Assembly (NCBI GenBank): GCA_017644045.1
Contig: JAEPMI010000010.1
Coordinates: 398,251-462,250, forward strand
From: Deltaproteobacteria bacterium
GTDB lineage: Bacteria; Myxococcota_A; Polyangia; Polyangiales; Houyiibacteriaceae
DNA length: 64,000 bases
Direction: 5' to 3'
Under the pieces are notes generated by a model. It was not told the origin of the DNA. It worked only from the letters and a program-made list of their open reading frames with translations, and did not search any database. The position numbers were made by a program, and so were the translations under genes. This document shows, piece by piece, positions 45,610-54,239 of the stretch; the first letter of the stretch is position 1, and each line of letters starts with the position of its first letter.

Positions 45610-47721
45610 ATGCGCATGGTGGTGGTTTGCGGCCTCTTGGCGGTGACCAACGCAATCGGATGTGGGGACGACGACACCGGCTCCTGCCCGCCGGGGTTCA
45701 TGTCCGCAGGAGCTGCCTGCATCCGCTCGGATGGCGGCGCCGAATGCATGGACGAAGAGATCTGTGATGGCTTCGACAACGACTGTGACGGTGAATTCGA
45801 CGAGCACGTGACGCGCGCCTGCGGCGCAGCGATGGGCATTTGCACGGTCGGCCAGGAGGTGTGCGTCGACGGGGAGTACGGCGAATGCACCGGGATCGCA
45901 CCGCTGGACGAAGACTGTCTTCGTGATGGCGACGAGGACTGCGACGGCACGGTCGACGAAGGCTGCGGGCCCTGCACTGAGGGCTCGACCCGAGTCTGCG
46001 GGAACGACGTTGGCGCGTGCAGCTTTGGAACTCAGCTCTGCCGAGCCGATGGAAGTTGGGCGAGCGAGTGCAGCGGCGGAACGGCCCCTGGAGTCGAACT
46101 GTGCAACGGCATCGATGACGACTGTGACGGGACGACCGACGAGGGCACTGGGGGCGCGGCCTGCGGGCTAGAGACCGGCGCATGCTCGGCGGGAATGGAG
46201 TTCTGCGTGGCCGGGACCCTCGCCTGCGAGGGCGGAGTGGGACCAGCAGACGAGAGCTGCAACGATGTCGATGACGACTGTGACGGATCTGCCGACGAAG
46301 GCGTCCTGACGGCGTTCTATCCTGACGTCGACGGCGATGGGTTCGGAGATTCCGAGGCGACACCAATGCATGCCTGCACTTCCCCTGTGGGCTTCGTGAA
46401 CAACGCGATGGACTGCGACGACGGGTGTGACGTCTGCTGGACGGGCGCGAGCGAGATGTGTGACGGCGAGGACAACGACTGCAGCGGGACCGCGGACGTG
46501 GACGAGTTTGCATGCGAGCAGTCGGCGCCGACCGACTGTCCGACGACCTGCGACTCGGTCGGGACGGGAACCTGCTCTACGGCCTGCCAGCTACCCACGG
46601 GCACCGAGTGCGCCCCTCCCGCGGAATCGTGCGACTACGCCGACAGCGACTGCGACGGGGTCGTCGATGAGGGGACCCTCGCCTTCGGCGCGGCCCGGTC
46701 CCCGTCGGGAACGGACGTGGACGATGTTCGACTCCTGCCAACCGCTACGGGCTTCGCGCTCTTCATGCTGGATGGCGGCCGAACGCTCGTACAGCGGCTG
46801 GACTCGGACGGCGCCCCGCAGGGGGCCGCGGAGACCATCGACACGAGCGGAACCAACGCCATGGATGTGGCCGCCATCAGCAGCGACGTGTTCGTCGTCG
46901 TCCGCCGCGAATCGTCCTCGGTCTACGCCCGACGCGTCACCATCAGCGGCTCGTCGATCGACCCGAATCCGGGAGGTCGTACTCTGATCAGCAGCACGGC
47001 CAACGCCCTGGTTAGCGTCGCAGTGGCCGCGAGCTCGTCCGCAATCTGGATCGCGTTTGCCGAGACCGACGGTGACCTGTTCCTGGCACGGAGCAACCAG
47101 AACCTCGGCGCGTTGGTGGAGCAAGAGGTGATCAGCCCTTCCCGCATCGCGATCGATGTCGGAGGCAGCAACCGCCAACTCGAGCTCAACGAAAGCAGCG
47201 GAGCATTCACCATTGCATGGGAAGACGACGACGGGAGGCTTCGCTTCGGGCGGCTCGACGATGGATTCGGCCTGAGCGTACAGGACCGAGGGGTACTCGA
47301 TTCTTCGGGGCACGACCCCCTCATCGCAGACGACGGCGCTGGCAACCGTGTCGTCGCATTCGTCAGCGGTGGCAGCCTCCGCACCTGGTATCTGGATGCT
47401 GGGAGCTGGGGGCTACGCGGTGGGCGGAGCGCGCCCCCTCCCTTCGGACTCGCGATTCCGTACGAGGTTTCAACCGCCGACGTTGGGACCTTTCAGCGGG
47501 TGGACGCGGCCCACTCCGGCGGCCGATGGCTCTTCGCGAGCCACTCGGGCTCGACCGTCCGGCTCACAGAGGTCGACGACAGCGGAAGTCTGCTGGGAAG
47601 TGACACCGTCACCTCATCGGGACTGCAGGCCTTGGCCCTCGCCTCTCGATCGGACGCACGGACAGCCCTGGCGGTGGGTCGCGCGGCAGGAACTCAGAGC
47701 TACCTGGTCGGCTGCCCATGA
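45610..47721 (+). CDS. MopE-motif lipoprotein with propeller-like C-terminal half (paralogue 1)
   Basis: A 703-residue lipoprotein from the ATG at 45610 (signal CGLLAVTNAIGCGDDDTG). The N-terminal ~330 residues carry six putative metal-binding motifs: CDGFDNDCDGEFDE, CLRDGDEDCDGTVDEGC, CNGIDDDCDGTTDE, CNDVDDDCDGSADE, CDGEDNDCSGTADVDE and CDYADSDCDGVVDE, plus DVDGDGFGD. The C-terminal ~370 residues are Cys-poor repeated strands (GFALFMLDGGRTLVQRLDSDG, VSVAVAASSSAIWIAFAETDG), perhaps a beta-propeller, and end SYLVGCP. The next gene is a close paralogue along its whole length. Codon use is less GC-rich than in the neighbouring housekeeping genes. Confidence 0.75.
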   Translation: MRMVVVCGLLAVTNAIGCGDDDTGSCPPGFMSAGAACIRSDGGAECMDEEICDGFDNDCDGEFDEHVTRACGAAMGICTVGQEVCVDGEYGECTGIAPLDEDCLRDGDEDCDGTVDEGCGPCTEGSTRVCGNDVGACSFGTQLCRADGSWASECSGGTAPGVELCNGIDDDCDGTTDEGTGGAACGLETGACSAGMEFCVAGTLACEGGVGPADESCNDVDDDCDGSADEGVLTAFYPDVDGDGFGDSEATPMHACTSPVGFVNNAMDCDDGCDVCWTGASEMCDGEDNDCSGTADVDEFACEQSAPTDCPTTCDSVGTGTCSTACQLPTGTECAPPAESCDYADSDCDGVVDEGTLAFGAARSPSGTDVDDVRLLPTATGFALFMLDGGRTLVQRLDSDGAPQGAAETIDTSGTNAMDVAAISSDVFVVVRRESSSVYARRVTISGSSIDPNPGGRTLISSTANALVSVAVAASSSAIWIAFAETDGDLFLARSNQNLGALVEQEVISPSRIAIDVGGSNRQLELNESSGAFTIAWEDDDGRLRFGRLDDGFGLSVQDRGVLDSSGHDPLIADDGAGNRVVAFVSGGSLRTWYLDAGSWGLRGGRSAPPPFGLAIPYEVSTADVGTFQRVDAAHSGGRWLFASHSGSTVRLTEVDDSGSLLGSDTVTSSGLQALALASRSDARTALAVGRAAGTQSYLVGCP

Positions 47722-47729
47722 CCGCAGCG

Positions 47730-47763
47730 CCCTGGAGCCGTGGGGTTACCCGCGACTCCAGGG
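47730..47763 (+). terminator. terminator-like hairpin between two paralogous lipoprotein genes
   Basis: CCCTGGAG (47730-47737) pairs with CTCCAGGG (47756-47763); an inner GGGGTTACCC can add pairs. It is eight bases past the stop of the first paralogue. No T-run follows, so it may also be an attenuator. Confidence 0.45.
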
Positions 47764-47792
47764 TGTGAGCGGCGATGACCGAGGCCTTGCGA

Positions 47793-47821
47793 TTGACACT
47801 TTCTGGGTTCAGGGTCGAACC
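47793..47821 (+). promoter_or_regulatory. possible promoter of the second MopE-motif lipoprotein
   Basis: TTGACA at 47793-47798 matches the -35 consensus. The -10 region 17 bases on (CGAACC, 47816-47821) is poor. It lies between the hairpin and the strong ribosome site GGAGGG (47851-47856), a suitable place for a separate promoter. Confidence 0.3.
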
Positions 47822-47860
47822 ACTTGGGCAGCCGAGCGGACTCGGCTCAGGGAGGGTTTC

Positions 47861-49945
47861 GTGCAGCGTTCTTCGTTGGTTTCTTGCTGTCTCGTCATGG
47901 CCGTCGTTGCGTTCGGATGTGGTGACGACGGTGGCTCGTGCCCGCCGGGCTTCATGTCCGCCGGCGCGGCCTGCGTCAGGGCAGACGGAGGTGAATGCGT
48001 CGAGTCGGAAGAGATCTGCGACGGCTTCGACAATGACTGCGACGGAGAGTTCGACGAACATGTGACACGCGAGTGTGGCGCAGCGATGGGCGTTTGCACC
48101 GTGGGGCAGGAGGTCTGCGTCGACGGAGAGTTCGGCGAGTGCACAGGGATCGCGCCGGTGGACGAAGACTGTCTTCGTGATGGCGACGAAGACTGTGATG
48201 GCGAAGTCGACGAAGGCTGCGGTCCCTGCACCGAAGGCTCGAGTCGTATGTGTGGTAGCGACGTTGGCGCCTGCAGCTTCGGGACCCAGCTGTGCCAGGC
48301 CGACGGAACCTGGGCGAGTGATTGCACAGGCGGAACGGCCGCCGGGATCGAGATGTGCAACGGCGCGGACGACGACTGTGACGGCACGACAGACGAGGAC
48401 ACGGGCGGCGCCGCTTGCGGGGTCGACGTCGGCGCTTGCTCAGCTGGGACCGAGTTCTGCGTTGCTGGCGCGCTGACCTGCGAAGACGGCGTGGGGCCAG
48501 TCGACGAGACCTGCAACGACATCGACGACGACTGCGATGGGATGACGGATGAGGAGGTGCTCGACGCCTGGTACCCCGACGTCGACATGGACGGCTTCGG
48601 CGATGCCGATGCCACACCGATGATGGCGTGTACCCAGCCGGCGGGCTTCGTCGCCAACGCCGATGACTGCGACGACGCATGCGACGTGTGCTCGTCCGGC
48701 GCGACCGAGGTGTGCGACGGCGAAGACAACGACTGTAGCGGCATGGCCGATATCGACGAGTTCGCTTGCGAGCAGGCCAGTTCGACCGCGTGCACGACCT
48801 CCTGTGGGTCCACTGGCTCGGGCACCTGCTCCGACTCGTGCATGGTTCCGAGCGCCGCGTCGTGCTCGCCCCCTGCGGAGTTCTGCGACTATTCCGACAG
48901 CGACTGCGACGGGCTCGTGGACGAGGGCACACTCCAGTTTGGCAGCGCACAGTCGCCGGCAGGTAGCGATGTCGACGATGTCCGAATCGTTCCGACGAGC
49001 TCTGGGTTCGCACTGTTCACTCTTCGCGCGGGTGGAATCAGGGCACAGCGACTGGACTCGGACGGCGTCCCTCAAGGCTCCACTGTCACCATCGACAGCG
49101 CGGGCGTGAACGCCTTCGACGTGGCCACTGTCCGGCCTGGGGACTTCGTCGTCATGTGGCGTGAGCTGAACACGGTGCGGGCGCGGCTCGTCACCATCGC
49201 CGGAACGTCGATTTCGCCTGGCACCAGTCTGACGATCTACGACAGTGCGAACTCTCTGGTCGGAGTCGCTGTTGCGGCCAGCCAAACAGAGATCTTCTAT
49301 GCCATGGCGGACCCGCAGGGGGACCTCTACCTAGCGCGCACCTCCGACAGTCTGGGCTCCCTCATCAGCCAAGAGGTGATCACCCCCGCCCGAATCGACA
49401 TCGCTACTGGTTCGAGCCTTCGACAGCTCGAGATGAACGAGAGTGGTGGCGAAATGGTGCTCGCCTGGGAAGCCGACGACGGCGCAGTGAGGTGGGGCCG
49501 AGTCGACGATGGGTTCGGGCTCACCATCCAAGGCATCCTGACGGTTGCCGCGACCGGGTCGGAACCCATTCTCGCAGACGACGGCCTCGGTGACCGGGTG
49601 GTCGGCTACGTCTCGGGATCAGGACGACTGCGCCTTTATTATCTCGACAGCGGAGCTTCGACTCTGCGGGGGACAGCCGGAGGCTACGACCTTGGAGCTG
49701 CTGACACGGGTACCTGGCAGCATGCCGCGGCGACTCACTCCAACGGGCTCTGGCTCTTCGCGAGCCACTCCGGCAGTACCGTGCGGGTGCGCGAGGTTGA
49801 CGGTGCCGGCAGGATAGTCGGCAACGAAGCGGTGACTGCATCGGGCGTGCAAGCCCTAGGCATCGCTGCACGAAGCGACGGGCGGCACGCCGTAGCCTTC
49901 GGCAGAGGCGCCGCAACCCAGAGCTACTTGTACGGCTGTCCATAG
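47861..49945 (+). CDS. MopE-motif lipoprotein with propeller-like C-terminal half (paralogue 2)
   Basis: A 694-residue lipoprotein. It starts at a GTG with a very good ribosome site (GGAGGG, four bases spacing), giving MQRSSLVSCCLVMAVVAFGC with a lipobox. It matches the preceding gene nearly end to end: the same six motifs (CDGFDNDCDGEFDE, CLRDGDEDCDGEVDEGC, CNGADDDCDGTTDE, CNDIDDDCDGMTDE, CDGEDNDCSGMADIDE, CDYSDSDCDGLVDE), the same C-terminal strands (GFALFTLRAGGIRAQRLDSDG) and the ending SYLYGCP. So the pair arose by tandem duplication. The motifs are more conserved than the C-terminal half, which suggests the N-terminus is under stronger constraint. Confidence 0.77.
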   Translation: MQRSSLVSCCLVMAVVAFGCGDDGGSCPPGFMSAGAACVRADGGECVESEEICDGFDNDCDGEFDEHVTRECGAAMGVCTVGQEVCVDGEFGECTGIAPVDEDCLRDGDEDCDGEVDEGCGPCTEGSSRMCGSDVGACSFGTQLCQADGTWASDCTGGTAAGIEMCNGADDDCDGTTDEDTGGAACGVDVGACSAGTEFCVAGALTCEDGVGPVDETCNDIDDDCDGMTDEEVLDAWYPDVDMDGFGDADATPMMACTQPAGFVANADDCDDACDVCSSGATEVCDGEDNDCSGMADIDEFACEQASSTACTTSCGSTGSGTCSDSCMVPSAASCSPPAEFCDYSDSDCDGLVDEGTLQFGSAQSPAGSDVDDVRIVPTSSGFALFTLRAGGIRAQRLDSDGVPQGSTVTIDSAGVNAFDVATVRPGDFVVMWRELNTVRARLVTIAGTSISPGTSLTIYDSANSLVGVAVAASQTEIFYAMADPQGDLYLARTSDSLGSLISQEVITPARIDIATGSSLRQLEMNESGGEMVLAWEADDGAVRWGRVDDGFGLTIQGILTVAATGSEPILADDGLGDRVVGYVSGSGRLRLYYLDSGASTLRGTAGGYDLGAADTGTWQHAAATHSNGLWLFASHSGSTVRVREVDGAGRIVGNEAVTASGVQALGIAARSDGRHAVAFGRGAATQSYLYGCP

Positions 49946-49972
49946 TGCGACCTGGAAGACGATGAGACTGAG

Positions 49973-51463
49973 ATGCGAACGCTCATGAGAACGCAGAACT
50001 CGAAGAGAGCCCAGATGGCGGCACTCCTCACCGCGGTGATGGGGATGTCCGCCTGTGGAGATGATGGCTCATGCCCCGAGGGGATGGTGCTGGCCATGGG
50101 CGTCTGTGTGCCGGATGAGGACATGGGAGGCGACCTCGGACCTTCTTGTACCCCCACCGGAGAGGAGAGGTGCAACGGATCCGACGATGACTGCGATGGA
50201 GACGTTGATGAAGGTCTCTCGACGGCTCTCCTATTCGAGGACGGGGACGCCGACGGTTTCGGGGGAGTCGAAGTCGAAGCATGTGGCCCCGGGAGCGGCA
50301 TCGTGGAGGTGGGCGGTGACTGCGATGACTCGGATGGAGACATAAACCCGGGGGCAACCGAGACATGCAACGGTGAGGACGACGACTGCGACGGAGCCAC
50401 CGACGAGGGAGTGCTCACCACGTTAGGAACACCGCAGCGACTCATGCTCGACAACCTCTCGTCGTCCGACATCGCGCTGGTGGCGACTGGCGAGGACCTC
50501 ATCGTTGCCTACCGGGATGACGGAGGTGCGCTGCAGTGGGTGGTGGTGAACCCAGACGGCACCCTCGTAAGCGGCCCTCACCTCGCCCGGACGGCGACGG
50601 GAGCCCCGAATGACCCGGTCATGGCGGTTGGCCTGGATGGAAGAGTGCTGCTCGCCTGGTCCGAGGAAACCGGCGGAACTCGAGACGCGATGATGCGCTA
50701 TCTGAATCTCGATACGCCATCCAGTCCTGGGCCGGTGGTCCCTGCCGTGGAGGACCGGCTTCCCAACGACCTCGTATTTTTCGGGGATCGAGTGTTTCTG
50801 TTCGTGGCGGGGGACACACGACTCGACGTCCGGTCGTTCCTCGCCAGCGACCTCTCGAGCCCGTCGTCGCAGGTCTTCATCAAGAGCGGCTACTCGATTC
50901 GAGCGGTCGCTACTCCAGCGGGGTTCCTCCAGGCTGCCTACGAGGACTACACCGACTCGGTCGCGGCCATCGACCTCGATCGGGTCGTGGCTGACCCGCT
51001 GGGCCTGGAGAACGTGCCGTCGGAACTCACGGCCGATCCAGGCTTCTACGATATCGCGCTCGTGGAGCGGGGCGACGACACCCGAGTGCTGGCGGTGACC
51101 TCCGATGAAGGGACGAAGCGAATGTTCATGTTCGATGCAGGCTCGCTGGGGTCACCACCCACCCCGGCAGAGATTGGGTCGCCGGGTGACTCGCCAGCGG
51201 AGGCCCAGAGCGTCGACGTGGAGTCCTTCGACGGATCGTTCGATGTCGTGCTCTGCGGCGAGCCCGGCTACCAATGCTCGTACCGGAACGTCGCACTGGA
51301 TGGCACCCAAAGTGAGCCCGTGGTCTTCAGCATGGCGAACTACATTCCCGACGGAGAAGTAGCCCGCGTGGCCCCGAACCGTGGGGCCGTGGTCTACTCT
51401 GGAGGAATTCCAAGCGGAACGACCGAGCACGATCTGTACGTGCAGCCCATCGGTTGCCGCTAA
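49973..51463 (+). CDS. shorter MopE-motif lipoprotein (paralogue 3)
   Basis: A 496-residue relative of the two genes before it. The signal peptide reads MAALLTAVMGMSACGDDG (start at 49973, with other in-frame ATGs at 49985 and 50015). Only two metal-binding motifs remain, CNGSDDDCDGDVDE and CNGEDDDCDGATDE, separated by an FEDGDADGFGG loop and GDCDDSDGDINPGA. The C-terminal ~320 residues follow the same kind of repeated strands (DLIVAYRDDGGALQWVVVN, RVLLAWSEETGG, AVATPAGFLQAAYEDY) and end in PIGCR, with a terminal Cys as in the others. It follows paralogue 2 by 27 bases. Confidence 0.72.
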   Translation: MRTLMRTQNSKRAQMAALLTAVMGMSACGDDGSCPEGMVLAMGVCVPDEDMGGDLGPSCTPTGEERCNGSDDDCDGDVDEGLSTALLFEDGDADGFGGVEVEACGPGSGIVEVGGDCDDSDGDINPGATETCNGEDDDCDGATDEGVLTTLGTPQRLMLDNLSSSDIALVATGEDLIVAYRDDGGALQWVVVNPDGTLVSGPHLARTATGAPNDPVMAVGLDGRVLLAWSEETGGTRDAMMRYLNLDTPSSPGPVVPAVEDRLPNDLVFFGDRVFLFVAGDTRLDVRSFLASDLSSPSSQVFIKSGYSIRAVATPAGFLQAAYEDYTDSVAAIDLDRVVADPLGLENVPSELTADPGFYDIALVERGDDTRVLAVTSDEGTKRMFMFDAGSLGSPPTPAEIGSPGDSPAEAQSVDVESFDGSFDVVLCGEPGYQCSYRNVALDGTQSEPVVFSMANYIPDGEVARVAPNRGAVVYSGGIPSGTTEHDLYVQPIGCR

Positions 51464-51654
51464 TCCCTCTGTGGGCTCCGGAGCGTCGTTGGGCGGTCGA
51501 TGGAGAAAAAACGAATTGGTGAACACGTGTAGCCTCTTGGACGTCACCCAAGGGTATGGCTAGACTCGCGGTCCGAGGGGTCCATGCCGAGTCCTCGGCC
51601 GTCTGACGCGTTCATGCTTCTTCCGTCCCAACCTCCGAGCTGCCCCGAGAGCCG

Positions 51655-53553
51655 ATGGCGCTGACCTGCGAACGCTGCCAGCACGAGAACTCGGACGAGG
51701 CCCGGTTCTGCCTGCAGTGCGGCGCGATGCTGGAGGCCCAGGGCGAGCCCGCCGAGGGCGAAGACGCCATGCTCGGGCGGATCCTGCTCGGTCGCTACCG
51801 GGTCGTGAAGGTCCTGGGCGAAGGCGGCATGGGCAAGGTCTACCTGGCCGAGCAGAAGATGGGCACCGCGACCCGGAAGGTCGCGATCAAGACCCTCCAC
51901 CCCGAGCTCAGCGGCGACCCGCAGCTCGTGGCCCGCTTCCACCGAGAGTGTGAAACGGTGATTCAGCTGCACCATCCGAACACGGTGCAGTTCTATGACT
52001 TCGGCGATCTCGAGGACAACACCCTCTTCATCGTCATGGAGTTCATCGAGGGCGAAGACCTCTCCAAGCGCCTCGAGCGCGACCGCCGACTCGACCCGGC
52101 GATGGTCGACAAGCTCCTCATCCAGATCTGCGGCTCGCTCGCCGAAGCGCACGAGCGCGGCGTGGTCCACCGCGACCTGAAGCCAGAGAACGTCCTGCTC
52201 ACCACCCGCGGTGGCCAGGTCGACTTCGTGAAGCTGCTCGACTTCGGCATCGCCAAGCGCAGCGAGGCCGAAGACGAGAAGTCCGCCAAGCTGACCAAGC
52301 AGGGCATGGTGCTCGGCACGCCGCCCTACATGAGCCCGGAGCAGTTCAGCGGGCAGCAGCTCGACCTGCGCAGCGACATCTACTCCCTGGCGATCATGAC
52401 CTACGAGATGATCACCGGGCAGCTCCCCTTCGAGGCGCGCACGCCGTGGGAGTGGGCCACCAAGCACCTCACCGCGCAGCCGGTGCCCATCCAGCAGCAG
52501 CCGGGTGGCGCGGGGCTGGCCGATCACAAGGCGGCGGCGATCATGCGCGGCATGAGCAAGGACCGCGAAGCCCGCCAGGGCAGCGCGCTCCAGTTCATGC
52601 ACGAGCTCACCGGCATCGGCGACGCCCAGGCGGCGTGGACGATGGCCACCAGCACCGGCGTCGGCTCGCAGACCGGTGGCGCCTCCTCGAGCGTGCCCCA
52701 CACCCAGGCGAGCCCGACCTACGACACAGGCGGCCAGCAGCGCGCCGGCACGCCCGGGCCGATGCCGCGGCACGCCACGCCGAGCGGGCCCTTCCAGCCG
52801 CAGGGCCAGAGCCACCCCTACCCGACCCCGGGGCCGCACCCGCAGCACCCGATGCACACGCCGACCCCGGGCCCGACGGAGTTCCCGTCCGGCCCGATGC
52901 AGGTGCCCGGATCGGGCGGCGCCGGCAAGTGGGTGGCCATCGTGGTCATCGCCTTCATGGTCCTCGGCGGCGGCGCCGGCGGCCTCTGGTGGTTCCTGAA
53001 CCGGGAGCCGGAGCCCGTCGCGGTCACCGAGAACCCGACCACGAACCAGCTCCCGACCCCTCAGCCGGTCGCCTCCCAGATGAACACCGAGCCGGTCATC
53101 AACATGGAGCCGTCCCAGGTCACGATGACCGAGCCGACCATGGAAGCCGAGATGGTCGAGCCGGCCATGGTCGAGCCCGCGATGGTCGAGCCCGGCATGG
53201 TGGAGATGGAGGAAGAGCCCGAGATGACCTCGATGGGGTCGAGCGGGCCGTCCTCGGCGGACCTCGCCCGGGCCCGTGCCGCGGTCTCGCAGGGCGAAGC
53301 AGCCCTCGGCCGAAACGACATCGACGGCGCGATCACCGCCGTGATCGCCGCCCAGCGCGCGACCACCCGGAACCACGCCTCTCACCGCTCCCTCCGCGGC
53401 GACCTCGGCCGCCGAGCGAGCAACACGGTCGGAATCCTGATGCAGCAGGGCAAGTGCCGAGAGGCCCAGGCCCTCTTCCGGAAGCTCCGCCAGGTCCGGG
53501 CCGACGGCCCCTCCCGCCAGCATTTCTCGCCCGATTGGTGTCCCCAGCCCTGA
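51655..53553 (+). CDS. Ser/Thr protein kinase with zinc-ribbon N-terminus, no PEGA
   Basis: A 632-residue kinase. The N-terminal zinc ribbon CERCQHENSDEARFCLQCG has four cysteines (5, 8, 19, 22). Kinase domain: GEGGMGKVYLA, Lys79 in VAIKTL, HRDLKPEN (172-179), DFGIAK (196-201), GTPPYMSPEQ. A Pro/Gln/His-rich stretch (about 340-420) precedes a membrane helix (about 425-446). Outside comes a Glu-Pro-Met repeat (EPAMVEPAMVEPGMVEMEEE) and a helical end (ARAAVSQGEAALGRNDIDGA, QGKCREAQALFRKL) that looks TPR-like. The start codon at 51655 has no strong ribosome site. It follows the lipoprotein array by about 190 bases. Confidence 0.9.
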   Translation: MALTCERCQHENSDEARFCLQCGAMLEAQGEPAEGEDAMLGRILLGRYRVVKVLGEGGMGKVYLAEQKMGTATRKVAIKTLHPELSGDPQLVARFHRECETVIQLHHPNTVQFYDFGDLEDNTLFIVMEFIEGEDLSKRLERDRRLDPAMVDKLLIQICGSLAEAHERGVVHRDLKPENVLLTTRGGQVDFVKLLDFGIAKRSEAEDEKSAKLTKQGMVLGTPPYMSPEQFSGQQLDLRSDIYSLAIMTYEMITGQLPFEARTPWEWATKHLTAQPVPIQQQPGGAGLADHKAAAIMRGMSKDREARQGSALQFMHELTGIGDAQAAWTMATSTGVGSQTGGASSSVPHTQASPTYDTGGQQRAGTPGPMPRHATPSGPFQPQGQSHPYPTPGPHPQHPMHTPTPGPTEFPSGPMQVPGSGGAGKWVAIVVIAFMVLGGGAGGLWWFLNREPEPVAVTENPTTNQLPTPQPVASQMNTEPVINMEPSQVTMTEPTMEAEMVEPAMVEPAMVEPGMVEMEEEPEMTSMGSSGPSSADLARARAAVSQGEAALGRNDIDGAITAVIAAQRATTRNHASHRSLRGDLGRRASNTVGILMQQGKCREAQALFRKLRQVRADGPSRQHFSPDWCPQP

Positions 53554-53560
53554 CCCGGCC

Positions 53561-53581
53561 CAGGGGCGCTCGACGCCCCTG
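53561..53581 (+). terminator. hairpin after the zinc-ribbon kinase
   Basis: CAGGGGCG and CGCCCCTG form eight perfect GC-rich pairs around CTCGA, eight bases after the kinase stop. No T-run. The remaining 53582-53815 holds no recognisable gene. Confidence 0.5.
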
Positions 53582-53815
53582 TGACAGCCGGGTGAACACG
53601 GTCTGGGGAAAGTCAAATCGACCTCTGCGCGACCTCATCCGAGCCGCTTGAGATGAGGCCCGGGGATGAGGATGATCTCCCCCACGACGCGGTGACGCAC
53701 CGCGCCATAACCAACCGTACGCAGTACCTATCGAGCCAGGCCCTTCGGCCAGCGCCCTCCCCCCGGAGCAGAGCTCCAAGGCGCCCGTGTTCGGTAGAAC
53801 GTCCCGAGGATTGCC

Positions 53816-54148
53816 GTGGGCATCGACCTACCGCGAATGACCAAGAACGCTTCGAAGGAAGGCCTCATGGCCTGGCTCCGGCCCAGCCGTCCCGCCTCCG
53901 AGAGCGATGACTTCCCCCTGCCCGGTGAGGCGCTCCCGCGCCTCCGCTGGGAGCAGATCTGCCGCCGTCCCGATTGCCGGGGCCGCTGGGTCGCGCTCCA
54001 CGAGTGCACCTACGACCGGCGGACGGGCAAGGCCACGGACGGCGAGCTCGTCGACGTGGACGACGACCTGGCCAGCCTCTGCAACCGGGTGCGCGACTCC
54101 CACTGGAAGGACTGCGCGATCCTCTACTGCGAGGACTGGGCCTCCTGA
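53816..54148 (+). CDS. small Cys/Trp-rich protein of unknown function
   Basis: A 110-residue protein starting at a GTG with GAGGA five bases upstream (an in-frame ATG at 53837 is the alternative). It has no signal peptide or membrane helix. The C-terminal ~65 residues are compact and contain six cysteines: ICRRPDCRGRWVALHECTYD, LCNRVRDSHWKDCAILYCED. Spacing C-x4-C then a later CxxxxxxC pair could bind a metal, though disulfides are equally possible. It has a good terminator behind it and clear coding bias, so it is probably a real gene. No family recognised. Confidence 0.55.
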   Translation: MGIDLPRMTKNASKEGLMAWLRPSRPASESDDFPLPGEALPRLRWEQICRRPDCRGRWVALHECTYDRRTGKATDGELVDVDDDLASLCNRVRDSHWKDCAILYCEDWAS

Positions 54149-54179
54149 GCTCTGGCCCTCGAACGAGGGCCCCAAACGC

Positions 54180-54211
54180 ACGAAGGGCGCGCCAATCGGC
54201 GCGCCCTTCGT
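54180..54211. terminator. bidirectional terminator, 14-bp perfect stem
   Basis: ACGAAGGGCGCGCC pairs exactly with GGCGCGCCCTTCGT around AATC. It lies between the convergent small Cys protein gene and the VWA lipoprotein gene and could end transcription of both. A second small palindrome GGGCTCGAGAGCCC follows at 54219-54232. Confidence 0.65.
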
Positions 54212-54239
54212 CAATTCTGGGCTCGAGAGCCCGGGGGGC

